Shown here one piece after another: positions 9,191 through 18,901 of a stretch of DNA of 22,101 nucleotides. A program made the translations under genes and the position numbers. Origin of the DNA: Basidiobolus ranarum (lineage: Eukaryota > Basidiobolomycota > Basidiobolomycetes > Basidiobolales); contig JASJQH010000192.1 in assembly GCA_040143965.1 (NCBI GenBank), positions 1-22,101 of the forward strand, in the 5' to 3' direction. Position 1 is the stretch's first letter. Every line of letters starts with the position of its first letter. Under the pieces are notes generated by a model. It was not told where the DNA came from, made no database searches, and was given only the letters and a program-made list of their open reading frames with translations.

Positions 9191-10570
9191 ATGGGTTGCT
9201 GTCTAAGTAATGAGAATTTGGAAGAGAGACGCAAAAACGACGAGATTGAGAACCAAATCAAGAAGGATAAGCTCTCGCAAAAGAATGAGATAAAGATGCT
9301 GTTGCTGGGTACATATATGTTTCTTACTTTAATATCAACTTTCATATGAAATAGACCTGCTCTGTCCATTGTTCAAGAACTTCTGGTTAACAATCTTGAC
9401 TATCTTAGGCGCTGGTGAGTCCGGTAAAAGCACCATACTTCGCCAAATGAAACTAATCCATGATGAAGGGTACAGCCCAATTGAACGGGAATCTTACAAA
9501 GATATCGTTTACTCCAACATTGTCCAGTCAATGAAAGTTATATTGATGGCCATGTTAAAAATGCACATTTCGTTAGGCAATCCAACAAACGAGGCAGCCG
9601 TCGAATATATCATTAATTTACCCACTTATATTGGCCAAACAGGCAAACAAGCATTCAGCTCCGAGATTTTTGATGCCATCAAGTTACTCTGGAGTGATAC
9701 TGGCGTCCAAGCTTGTTTCCAGAGATCCTCACAGTATCAGCTAAACGATTCGGCAAAGTAGTAAGTGTCTGAACTAGGATAAAACTAATAAATACTACGC
9801 ACATATAACTAATGGTGACTCTAGCTATTTTGACGCAATTGAACGCATCTCAGCACCTAGTTATCTTCCTACCGACCAAGATGTCCTCCGTACTAGAGTG
9901 AAGACAACGGGCATCACCGAGACGACATTTGAAGTGTCTGGTATGATATATCGTATGTTGGATGTGGGAGGGCAACGTTCGGAACGTAAAAAATGGATTC
10001 ATTGTTTTGAGAATGTCACAGCTATCATTTTCTTAGTTGCCATCAGTGAGTATGACCAGATGCTAGCCGAAGATGAGACAGTGGTAAGTGAAAGATTTGT
10101 GTATAGCGAGAATTTCCAATGTAAGGAAACTAAAGTGCTTACTTCACCTATGATCATATGATATAGAATCGAATGCAAGAGGCCTTAACCTTGTTTGACT
10201 CAATTTGCAACTCGCGTTGGTTCGTGAAAACCTCTATCATCCTCTTCTTAAACAAGATCGATCTTTTCAAATTGAAATTGTCCCGATCACCGATGAAAAA
10301 CTGCTTTCCCGATTACGAAGGTAATTGCACTGCAATCTCTCCTTCACTTTCCTTGTTTTAACGCTGCTATAACCTTTTGTAGGTGGCTCTGATTATCAAC
10401 GTGCATGTGAATACATCACCGATCGATTTACAGCGCTGGATCACTCCCCTAAGAAACAAATATATTCTCATCTCACATGCGCCACCGATACTAAGCAGGT
10501 CAAGTTTGTTATGTCTGCTGTGAATGACATATTAGTTCAGATAAATTTACGTCAATGTGGACTAGTGTAA
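9191..10570 (+). CDS. Heterotrimeric G-protein alpha subunit (Gi-like class)
   Basis: Five exons (9191-9308, 9409-9760, 9825-10083, 10167-10320, 10383-10570) join in frame to 356 residues, the usual family length. The N-terminus MGCCLS offers Gly2 for myristoylation and Cys3/Cys4 for palmitoylation, which tether the protein to the inner plasma membrane. All nucleotide motifs are intact: P-loop GAGESGKST (40-48); switch [11 protein letters not shown] with the catalytic Arg181 and Mg-binding Thr184; switch [14 protein letters not shown] with Gln207; NKID (272-275); TCATDT (326-331). The helical domain lies between the P-loop and switch I. The last four residues are CGLV, so a Cys sits at -4, as in Gi/o-type and fungal group I subunits. 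The role is to bind GDP/GTP, couple to seven-helix receptors and G beta-gamma, and signal in mating, nutrient or developmental pathways. The receptor and pathway cannot be told. The ATG at 9191 is fixed by the MGCC motif. Confidence 0.97.
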
Positions 10571-11481
10571 GGCATTCTTTGAACTAAGTGACCAAGTTAA
10601 GAGTAGATGATGAAGCAGCCTGTTTAAAGTGAAATTTTCAATGGGTAAATATACACATCGTGTATAATCTTTATTCCACCTCCTATTAGGCCATAACATC
10701 ACCAAACGACTTGACTTGGCTAGCAACAGATGGCATCAAACTAAATGTCAAGTAGAAAATAAACACTTGATTCGGCATATTTTGCAGTGCTTCAAAGAAC
10801 GGATACTTTACTATCACATAAAAACCCACCACTACTTACGTAACTAGGTGAGACTGTAAGGTATTTTGTAGTACTTTCTGCGAAGCATGTTTCTAAAATC
10901 TCTTACAAATAGAATTTCAATGTTCCTAGTCATTCAATAAACCTCAGTCCATTCTACCAATGAACTCGAGTCAACTAACAGTCTACCATTTGTCGACCTG
11001 TGATAAAAGTTCACTTGGGTGGCATTTTAAGCCGTCTGGCATGAGGACCTCGAATTCCTTTTGTCATCCGGGGAAACTTCTTTGCTTGCGCATATAACAC
11101 TGGAATCAAAAGCGAATTTACTTGAACCAAACTTGTAAGCTGCAATTTGAGATATCATTACATACTTCTATTCATTTAGACACTCTTTGACATTCCATTT
11201 ATCTTTAACCCCAAATTGGCTTTGTTCATCTTTTGATTATCTTCGATCTTGATTGCTGCTTATGAGACTTCGATCCCACCATTTTTTTTGTGTCAGATTT
11301 TTTCCTCCAGACCTTTTTGTCCTATCCTATTTTAATACTGGAATTGACAAAAAATTGAACCTTATCCACTTTGATAAAAGCCAATTCTAAAAAACCGATT
11401 TGCTCCAATCTACATCTCTTTCATCCCACTTTCTTTAATTTATATACATTTATATTAGAAAGCATATTGTAAAAAAGTGAT
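10571..11481. other. Gap between the G alpha and trihelix genes
   Basis: This holds the 3' UTR of the G alpha gene, then a 59-codon LINE-like open stretch (10668-10847), then the T/C-rich promoter region of the trihelix gene. From 11270 to 11450 there are runs of T and repeated CTTT/CTTC words, as often seen ahead of fungal start codons. Confidence 0.45.
10668..10847 (+). mobile_element. Possible LINE C-terminal GH..C..H..C relic
   Basis: The stretch has 59 open codons with no ATG start. It reads LLLGHNITKRLDLASNRW and then KCQVENKHLIRHILQCFKER. Many non-LTR retrotransposons end their RT protein with 'LRTGH...L' followed by C..C....ET..H.L..C......R. The order GH, Cys, His-Ile-Leu-x-Cys, Arg fits that pattern, but one Cys of the knuckle is missing. 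It starts about 100 bases after the G alpha stop, so it may lie in that gene's 3' UTR or just past it. It could also be chance. Confidence 0.3.
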
Positions 11482-12576
11482 ATGTTGGCACAAGACCCCG
11501 TGAACTTTCAAAACGAGCTTTATAAAACTGCAGTGTCTGTAGTCCAACACAACTTGGATAACTCTCAGCTAGAACATGATTCTATTACTTTCGGTACAGA
11601 GGAAGGGAATTTACTTCCAAGAGGTGACCAGGAAGATTACAACTTCCATTTACCGCATACTCAACTGCCTGAAATGAGGTTAAATCAAAGTGAGAAATTC
11701 GCCACCCCTATGTTCCATAGAAATGAAAATTTTCGGGATCCAGTCTTTTCTGCTGAATCGACACAATCAGAACGTACTCCTTTGAAGCGTGAACGCTCAG
11801 AAAATTGGCAGCATCGTGAGACACAATTTCTTATCGAAAAATGGAAGAAATATTACCCCAAACTTAAGAAGCACAAAAGAAATATGTCAGTGTGGGAGAA
11901 AATCGCAGGTGAATTGAAGCAATCGGGATTTAACCGTACAGCCACCATGTGTAAAAGTCGAGTTAGGGTTCTTATGGCCAAATACAAGGTGCACTTTAGT
12001 TTTCCTTCCTGTGTGTCAGTAATTCACTATTTTATTTTTAACTGACGACGAGTGAATTTTCATCACTTTTTTTAGCAATGTTTTGTTAATAATTCCGAAG
12101 ATGTAGAAGCTGTAGCGAACTTTGACTATTTTGAAGATATGAAGCTACTTTTGTCAGGAAATTTCGCTGGCTTGAACGGTGAAGAACACAATGATTCTCC
12201 CGCCATATCATTCAACCCATTACGCTCCTGCGAACCAGATCGCTTTGAATCTAACTGGCGTAGACGTGACAGGGACTTTGATACTACGGAATCAGATGAC
12301 GACTTAGACTTCGATAGTGATAAGAAGCGTAAATTTTCAGAGGAGATCCAGAACCTGCTGGAAGATCTAATTGTCAAAGACGGTCTTTATGCTAAGAAAC
12401 GGGAGAATACCCTGCAAAATCGTGAACAACGCTCTATTGCGAATCAGAGATCTAAAGCAGAAAAAGAAAGGATACGTGAAGAGAGATACAAAGCCAAGGA
12501 GATGGAAACGAAAAGATACTTCGAAATGCAAATCGAGCTTGTCAATTCACTCGTTGAGGCTATCAAACAAAAATAA
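11482..12576 (+). CDS. Trihelix/Myb-SANT-like DNA-binding protein
   Basis: Two exons (11482-11988 and 12076-12576) with an 87-base intron give 335 residues. Residues 1-100 are polar and probably disordered. From about 109 the protein shows a Myb/SANT-like (trihelix) DNA-binding domain: HRETQFLIEKWKKYYPKLKK, then NMSVWEKIAGELKQSG, then CKSRVRVLMAKYK. Regularly spaced aromatics stand in the helix positions, and the CK.R..L..KY recognition-helix signature is present. The intron falls right after KYK, and exon 2 supplies the following helix (YFEDMKLLLSGN). Behind it come an acidic segment (TESDDDLDFDSDKKRK) and a long charged helix at about 265-335 that could form a coiled coil for dimerisation. 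The likely role is a sequence-specific nuclear regulator. Related domains also occur in transposon-encoded proteins, but no transposase or terminal repeats are seen around it. Confidence 0.85.
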
Positions 12577-14092
12577 TTTCCAGTTATTCTTTCTCATCAT
12601 AATCTTATATCCATGTCTCACTTACTCCTTTTTGACAAAATCTCTATGCTTTCGCCAGCATTCAATAGTTCATTCATATGTAGATATTTTTAGAGATGGA
12701 TTAGTTGGCTTCATATTGATTTACCTTTCTATCCCCTCTGTGATACACGCTAGATAGGCAATACCTCTAAATGATAGATATAACTTGCCAAAGAGTCTCA
12801 CTAATCGAACACTGACTTTAATAAATATACATTGATTTTATGGAGATGTTGTTCTTTGTCTATGTTTGAAGTACTTGATAAGTTTTCTGAGCAACACAAT
12901 TGCCTAACCCCTAACCGTAGATCCAGTAAATTAAATGTGCACATTTGCATTTTTGGGTGCATTATCAAATGAGGCTTATTACAAGTCATTTACCAAACAC
13001 TATACACATTAACGACCCTACAAGGATTACATGTCCAGGGGAACAATCCCCATATAGACCTTGATCTTAAGAGCTATCAGTCGTTTGAAACACTGCTATG
13101 ACCTCCTAGTAGCACCAACTACTGATCAGAATAACCGGGCTCACAGCTATATCCTAAACTAGTAAAATTGTGTGAACACTAAGCTAAAAAGCGGGGATTC
13201 TGGGCCTATATTGGCATCCAAGATTCAACTTAGAAGACAGTCGTGAAATAGTCTCATCAGGTCAGAGTTCAGCTGCTTAAATGTTCGAAAACTCAATTAT
13301 TGTCATTTTGAAGAATGCACGGGAATTAGCGCATGTTAGGGAACCCTTGAAGTAAGCAATAAAATATTAACACCCACTCTGATAGGTGATGCAAATAGGG
13401 ATACAATACTTTCGATAGACTCGAGCAACCGCTAAAACTTGTAGATACCTACCTGATGGAGAATCTGGTTAGCTCACCCTGCTTTCGTCCAGGGCGAGGT
13501 TAGTGTACCCTTACCACAATGGTTCGGACTCATCAAGTGACCATATTTTGAAAAATACCATCAAAGAGGAGATTTTCTGGCCTGCCCAGTTCACTGTAAT
13601 CTATTTTGTTTCACAGAATTAGGCTGCGTATAACAAATTAATTCAGTATCACTCTGGTTTCCATTTACTAAAGTCATGGGGTATTACTAGGATATTTGTC
13701 TCAATTCTCCTTGCTCTTATTGTTACCTCTGAGTCGCTAAATCCTTTCTAATTCAGAGTTGTCTTGAATCATCAAGCCCCAGCTTGGTAATTGGTCCAAG
13801 TTGCGAGCATGAGGCAGGCTAATATGAATCTGATCATGAAAATATCGACAAAATGCTGTTGTAATTCAAATATCTGCCGCTTTCATCTTCATTCTCCTTC
13901 CAGTTCTCGTAATTACCTGGTCTTATCCATGTTCCACACAAGTCATCTCTAATACAATACAATATTCTAATTTCCACCAATCCAATATTTGTGCATTAGT
14001 ATTTATATCTCCATTTATCCTGCTACTTTCTTGTTTGGTCTCCAAGGTTTATAATAAAAGGACTTTCGTTGGGGTTCCTAAAATCGGTTGAA
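12577..14092. other. Gap between the trihelix and bestrophin genes
   Basis: An AATAAA at 12820-12825, about 245 bases past the trihelix stop, is a plausible poly(A) signal. I find no gene, RNA or tandem repeat from 12900 to 13860. The 200 bases before the bestrophin ATG are T/C-rich, with TATAATAAAAGG at about 14050-14061, some 30-45 bases ahead of the ATG, as a possible TATA element. Confidence 0.5.
12820..12825 (+). terminator. Candidate poly(A) signal of the trihelix gene
   Basis: Canonical AATAAA on the sense strand, about 245 bases after the stop codon. Confidence 0.35.
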
Positions 14093-15198
14093 ATGTCCGC
14101 GAATTCTAAAAAAAGCTCTTTCAAAGAGGCCTTTTGCTATCCTGATATCTTGAGATACAAGGGTTCAGTTCTTCCTGCCATTTTGCCTCATTTCCTAGCC
14201 ACTACTCTTTTTTCTTCGTTGATAGTGTACTTGTATGAAGTGAAAAATGTCAAAGTGTCTCTCCCTAACGCAATCGGTACGTATTCCAATTACTTTGTTT
14301 TGATATAGCTCGTACCATATATTTACCTATTTGCTCTGTAGTGCCCTCTCTGGCTGTAGTTGTGGGTCTCCTTTTGGTATTTAGAACCAATACTGCCTAT
14401 GATCGTTATTACGAAGGTAGACGCTTGTGGACCACTTTACGTGCGGCAATTCGTAATCTAACTCGTCAGTTTTGGACTGGAGTGGTTGAAGCAGATAAAA
14501 TTGATCAAGTAGAGAAAGATAATGCTATCAAACTGCTCCTAGCATTTGCCCTGGCTACCAAGCATCATTTACGTGGTGAAAGCGATGTACCCCACTTCGA
14601 ACTTGAACAACTTCTCCCACCCGAACTTCAATTCACAGCAAGAATTCACTACAAAACCCCAAATGCCACAAACAATCTCCAACACTATCGTTCTTCAGTA
14701 GAGATTGATGCAGAGACTGGAATCAATTTACCGTTGGAGATTGCGTTCTACGTTAGTATGTACGTTCAAAAGCAACTTAAGTCCAAGAAAATTGAAGGAC
14801 CCCAGAACACCACCATCAGTAATGCTCTGTCAACTATGGTGGATAGCTTTGGAAGCCTGGAGAGAATTTTACGCACGCCAATTCCGTTGGCCTATAATAT
14901 TCATTTGAAGCAATCTCTTTACGCTTATTGCAGCGTACTTCCATTTACTCTGGTGGAGGGTTTACATTGGATGACCATTCCTATTATTGGGATTGTAGCG
15001 TTCATGTTATTTGGTATTGATGGAATTGGTGCCGAGATTGAGAATCCATTTGGTTATGACTGGAATGATTTGCCTTTGGATGACTTCTGTGATGAGTTGA
15101 AGAGAGAAGTAGATTATATGACAACAAAGGTCCCCAAAACCCTTCCCAAGCACAGTTTGGATAATGAGCCACAGAGCCCACCTTTGATTCCAATCTAA
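14093..15198 (+). CDS. Bestrophin-family (UPF0187) anion channel
   Basis: Two exons (14093-14276 and 14342-15198) with a 65-base intron give 346 residues. The start is the ATG at 14093; an open stretch a few codons upstream has no ATG. Hydrophobic segments lie at about 25-48, 62-78, 253-265 and 271-285, with a soluble helical middle between the second and third. Family signatures are clear. FRTNTAYDRYYEGRRLW follows the second membrane segment, matching the FR...AYDRYWEGR block of bacterial and fungal bestrophins. The fourth segment is followed by IENPFGYDWNDLPLDDFC, matching IE.PFG.D.NDLPLD..C. Bestrophins form pentameric chloride/anion channels (some bacterial ones conduct cations). The intron position just before TM2 keeps the frame. 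The location could be the plasma membrane or an organelle; no targeting signal is evident. Gating residues cannot be judged by eye. Confidence 0.92.
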
Positions 15199-16289
15199 AA
15201 ATACCAAAACCCTTTCATATGTACTAGATATACATACTCTATTAGTACCAGCACTTCATTTCTTATGTGTAAAAACCCCTCAAATCATTGTGATTGTAAG
15301 AAAGCCCATTAACGAACACCATGCAGTGCTGTTGCACCAGACTAGAGTTTCATCAGTTGCATAGGGTAGTAAGGCTTCTACTTCAAATATATTTATCAGA
15401 TATCCCAATAGCTTTTATTTTCAAGAATTCTTTTTCTCTTCCATTAATGGAATGTTCACGTGATACATATTGGTGCCTTCGGTAAATTGAGGGCTACTTA
15501 TAGATTGGAGCCTGTATGTTTATGAACAACCAAAAAGATATTAGTAATACCCATGCTACTGAACAACATTCACTTGAAATAAAAGAATTGTTTATCATGT
15601 ATTTGCAATTTCCCTTCAGTAAGGCTTGATTCTCATCATGACTTTCTTAATAATAAGACATATATTGTAGTGAATATGTTACATAGAAGTATACGGTGTA
15701 TTAGACAAAGCATGGACTCTGTAGGTATAAAGAACTTACGTGAATTTGGTAAGACTCGAAAAAACTTCAGTTCCGATATTGGTGTGAGAGAACATGCTAC
15801 AGCACACATGTGTGTTTTGTACACCCCTATGGATTATACAAACTAGTGGTGAGCTATACAAAACATATGGTTTTCAGCACATGGGAGGTATTACAAGATG
15901 GTTCACCGAATAAATCAGAAAATGATAGTATAGGCTCCCTCTTATCGTAATTTGGTGGTAAAGTAGATATTTATTGCAATTAGTATGAATGAGCTGAAAT
16001 AGAAAGTGGACTATTCTAAGAATGTTCCCGAATGAGTCTGCCCATATTCGGCTACGGCTATCCGTGTTGAATTTTACCATTTTGTTATAGAATAACGACA
16101 CTCAAATCAGTAAAAATATCTTCTTAGAACAAGGCTCAGCCGAAAAAGGGAAGATCGAAGCTTAACTCTGACATAAAGCCTCCTAGATCACTCGACTAGA
16201 TTTTCTGAATGACAAGCTTTCCCAAAGCATATTCTATGTTGGTTCTATAGGGTGATTCTGGCGAGATGAACTAAGACACAGTGTCTCAA
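15199..16289. other. Intergenic DNA downstream of the bestrophin gene
   Basis: AT-rich, with minus-strand ORFs of 62 and 75 codons (15636-15824, 15874-16101) that resemble no family and lack supporting signals. No repeats or RNA genes were seen. Confidence 0.45.
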
Positions 16290-17083
16290 CTAAACCATGC
16301 TGTCTTTTATGCTTGCTATCTTGAACCCAATCAACCAGTCTCCAATCTCGACATTAGGAGCAGCCATATTTGACTTTTGAAGCGCTTTGGTATCTTTAAC
16401 GGTCACAAGATATGCTCTAGAAGTAGGCATTTTAATGACGTGGCAACCATATCTTCTGGAATAGTACCCAAAAAGGAATTGCTATAAAGAGATTCTTGAC
16501 GAATGGTCTATTTACGCTTTGCTATTTGCCTTTATTAGCTGGTGAACAACGGCAGGTCTTAGTGGAGGGAGTTTCGGAGAGGAACAACTCGAAATCCAAT
16601 AGAAATCAAACTAATCCCTATGCTATGCAGACGTGTGACAGTGATGGTGTAGTCTGCACTCTAGTCTCCATTCTCAGTATCAAAGGCCGTGGTCCTATTA
16701 GTATTCTTTTGGACGGGGATAGAGAGAGATCCGTATTTCTGTGGCATCGCCAGTTGCTTCCCTTAGTGAGTGTTCAGCAAAACTAACATTCAGGGTTGGC
16801 CGATTTGTCTCTGACTTGATATCATTCTGATCTTCATAGTTTTCGGATCAGCACTAATCTCTTTTCTCACGCCATAAACCCTCCATCATCATTTGATAAA
16901 TACTGGTATCAGTTTGACTTGGGCATAGGCGCGCCAGTAGAGGCTATAATTGGTAATTCTAACATTCCCATTACACTGAAAATAGAAATAACAAGTTATC
17001 TGGTATCCCTGTCTTGTGCCAATAAATGATTCACAATGGTTCACTGGGTAATGATTTATCTTTATTTTCAATTCGTTGCCCAT
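16290..17083 (-). pseudogene. Possible decayed arrestin-like gene (tentative)
   Basis: On the minus strand an ATG at 17083-17081 opens 64 codons, including LKIKINHYPVNHCESFIGT and NGNVRITNYSLYWRAYAQV. By eye these follow the first strands of the alpha-arrestin at 3975-5048 (REIVLNFMTLKLKGKTEI). Further on, an acceptor (TGTTAG) precedes FAEHSLREATGD, which recalls that gene's second exon starting FAGSALTS. Later blocks lie in different frames (GPRPLILRMETRVQTTPSLS; AYLVTVKDTKALQKSN ending at a stop at 16292-16290). No arrestin hallmark (FEFxxP-type) is preserved. The reading competes with a + strand exon in the same DNA, so confidence is low. Confidence 0.2.
16540..16764 (+). other. Exon-like open segment with good splice borders
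   Basis: An acceptor (TTGCCTTTATTAG) ends at 16539 and a donor (GTGAGT) begins at 16765. The 225 bases between are open in the frame reading GEQRQVLVEGVSERNN ... GRGPISILLDGDRER. I recognise no family and no flanking exon. It is either an orphan exon of a + strand gene or the complement of the decayed minus-strand reading. Confidence 0.2.
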
Positions 17084-17126
17084 GTTGTATTTTTACGAAT
17101 AAGCAATGCTTGGGAAGAAGGTAAGC

Positions 17127-17666
17127 TCAGAACACATTATGCTGGGGCAAAACGCTACGCATATCTTGAGGTTGAGGCGAAGGAGTACGATGTCCATTAA
17201 CCGCTAGAGTATCCTGCTCAACTATTCCGTCCCCTAGACGATCTTCAGGGTCATTGTACATTCCACGCAAGTCTTGCTGGAATCTTTCTGGATGTGACGT
17301 ATGTGGTGTGCCAAGGTGGGTAACAGATCGGAGATCTTGGGGGATGGCCTCCGGTGTATGTTGACTGTGTGATTCTAATTTACTTCCGACCTCTTGGGGA
17401 GCAGTGTGCTGTTGGGTTGTAACAGTTGAAGCAGGACCGTTGCCAATGGGGCCATCATAGGAGGTGCTTTCCATATACCTTTGGGTCGAGGTAACACCAG
17501 GTTGCTGATGATCATTGAGCACTTTGTGAGCGACGTTGCTGCTCACACCAACTTGACTTGGATCAGTACGGCCATTGTTGGTAGTAACAGTGGCAGCTGA
17601 GCCATGATAGCGGTTTGGAGAGTCTGGGAAAGAACCGGGGATTTGATTTGTGTTGGAGCTATTCAT
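17127..17666 (-). CDS. Disordered low-complexity protein with QD(L/M)R repeats, unknown function
   Basis: A single exon of 179 codons runs from the ATG at 17666-17664 to the TGA at 17129-17127. The product is rich in Ser, Thr, Gln, Pro, His and Asn. It has no membrane segment, no signal peptide and no known domain, and is probably disordered throughout. It carries internal repeats: QDLRSV (110-115), QDLRGM (131-136) and QDMRSV (167-172), each preceded by Pro/Gln-rich text; and AATVTT (24-29) with ASTVTT (79-84). These look like short linear motifs that could bind one partner several times. A TATA box and a palindrome lie just upstream, which supports a real promoter. The function is unknown; a nuclear or signalling adaptor is only a guess. 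Absence of introns sets it apart from its neighbours. Confidence 0.7.
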   Translation of the reverse strand: MNSSNTNQIPGSFPDSPNRYHGSAATVTTNNGRTDPSQVGVSSNVAHKVLNDHQQPGVTSTQRYMESTSYDGPIGNGPASTVTTQQHTAPQEVGSKLESHSQHTPEAIPQDLRSVTHLGTPHTSHPERFQQDLRGMYNDPEDRLGDGIVEQDTLAVNGHRTPSPQPQDMRSVLPQHNVF

Positions 17667-17690
17667 TTTAAACTAATTTGTAGTCCATCG

Positions 17691-17706
17691 CTAACGTTAT
17701 CGTTAG
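17691..17706. promoter_or_regulatory. Palindromic CTAACG-N4-CGTTAG element upstream of the disordered-protein gene
   Basis: Two perfect 6-base arms flank TTAT, centred about 32 bases before the ATG and just downstream of the TATA box. The half-site TAACG resembles the animal/plant Myb core (YAACKG). It may be a site for a dimeric regulator or a leader hairpin; the choice is inference. Confidence 0.4.
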
Positions 17707-17708
17707 AC

Positions 17709-17716
17709 TATTTATA
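17709..17716 (-). promoter_or_regulatory. TATA box of the disordered-protein gene
   Basis: TATAAATA on the minus strand, ending about 43 bases before the ATG at 17666. Position and sequence suit a TATA element with a very short leader. Confidence 0.45.
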
Positions 17717-18901
17717 TTTCTTTCTTAACCAAGGACTCCAACACATTCACCTCTAACATATCAAAAACAGCTCGCCCTCGCCAATCAATCTACCTGCATG
17801 TTATAGCTCCAAAACGTCACCATTTGTGAGCTCAGCGTCATCATCAGAATCAATGGTGAGAAATAGGGTCTTTATGCGGGGCTCCACTTCGTACAATTCT
17901 CTCAATTGGCTTGGTGGAGATGCAATGAAGTATTTGTGATGGCTTCAGTTATCAAGCATCTTGTTAAATATCTATTGGCTTGGAAGTATTTAATCACTAA
18001 ATCCAAAGGTGACGTTGATCTACACGTACTAACCAGAAACGCAAAAGCGGTAATGTTCGTGCAATGCATACTTTTTTATTTCGTTGGAACTCAACTCTGA
18101 GATCTACTCCTACTCCCAGAATTACTCACTTGATTCAAATATGCATCGCAAGTCATGGAAATTTAATACAATGTTTACTTGCTCGAAATCAGTGATTCTC
18201 TAGTGCGGAACATGGTTCCATCTGAATATTGTTGACCGAAGTCAATACAGGTACTTGAATAGTAGTAATGTTATACGACATAGGTGGTGGCTTATTGGTC
18301 ATCTTTGGTGTATACTATTCTTCCTGAATGTGAGTGTGTGTAATCAATCAAAGTACAAACAAACAGTGTATACAGTACAAAGGCGACTAAATTATCAAAT
18401 GCTGCAAATTATTCCGGAATAGTTCAAAATCGAAAATGATTACTTGGTTAATAAATGGCGCAATAGGGTTAGTCATAGATATATATATAATCTATTGAAT
18501 TATAGTCGCACTCGGGTCCCAGGTATCGATCTGACGGGTATTCCTGACCTGTAGAAAGTCCTGATCGAGGTTTCTTAACGGATGAACACCGACATAATAC
18601 TCTATTCCATATCATTTATACATGTTTCGGTGTGTAACCTTTCATAGAAGTGGAAATGGGTCCATGAATTCATTTGCTGAAAATGTAAGGATTATAAAAT
18701 TTGCGATTCTAAATATTCTTTTAATTCAGGATGGTATTGCCTGGACCCTTTCTCGTTACTTCTGTTTTAATAGTATTTCAACTCTTAGTGGCTTTAAACT
18801 TCTTGCCTTCTAAAATATTTCCACAATAGTAAGGTTTCTTGCTCAAGGGTATATTTCACATACAGTACTTGAAAAACACGTGCTTTTGCTCATTCACCGA
18901 A
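17717..18901. other. Gap upstream of the permease gene
   Basis: A 77-codon + frame (about 17870-18100, ATG only inside) resembles nothing I know. From 18130 to 18600 I see no gene; a short (AT) run lies near 18480. The last 280 bases may be the 5' leader of the permease. An ATG at 18622, a donor GTAAGG at 18685 and an acceptor TTCAG ending at 18729 could form a small 5' intron, followed by the hydrophobic upstream ORF at 18731-18829. Confidence 0.4.
18731..18829 (+). other. Hydrophobic 32-codon upstream ORF before the permease
   Basis: ATG at 18731 to TAG at 18829. The peptide contains PGPFLVTSVLIVFQLLVALN, a perfect-looking membrane helix. It begins one base after a good 3' splice site (TTTTAATTCAG) and ends 72 bases before the permease ATG. 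It could be a translated upstream ORF, a small membrane peptide, or an alternative first exon. The frame does not run into the permease with any splice sites I could find. Confidence 0.3.

Noticed and set aside
9369-9408. Possible alternative start of G alpha within its first intron
   Set aside because: The open frame extends into the intron from a TTG. The true exon begins at 9409 and joins the MGCC exon in phase.
12901-12917. Telomere-like CTAACCCCTAACC
   Set aside because: Only about two imperfect units, with no array. The GGGTTAG-like word near 5930 is likewise single.
13488-13560. GGTTCGGACTC resembling a tRNA T-arm
   Set aside because: No acceptor, D-arm or anticodon stem can be paired around it. 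I also checked GTTCGA-like words near 3966 and 8048 without finding a cloverleaf.
14069-14092. Longer N-terminus for the bestrophin
   Set aside because: The extra codons begin with TTG; the first ATG is at 14093.
17870-18100. 77-codon + strand frame
   Set aside because: Its only ATG is internal, with no recognisable domain and no splice partners.
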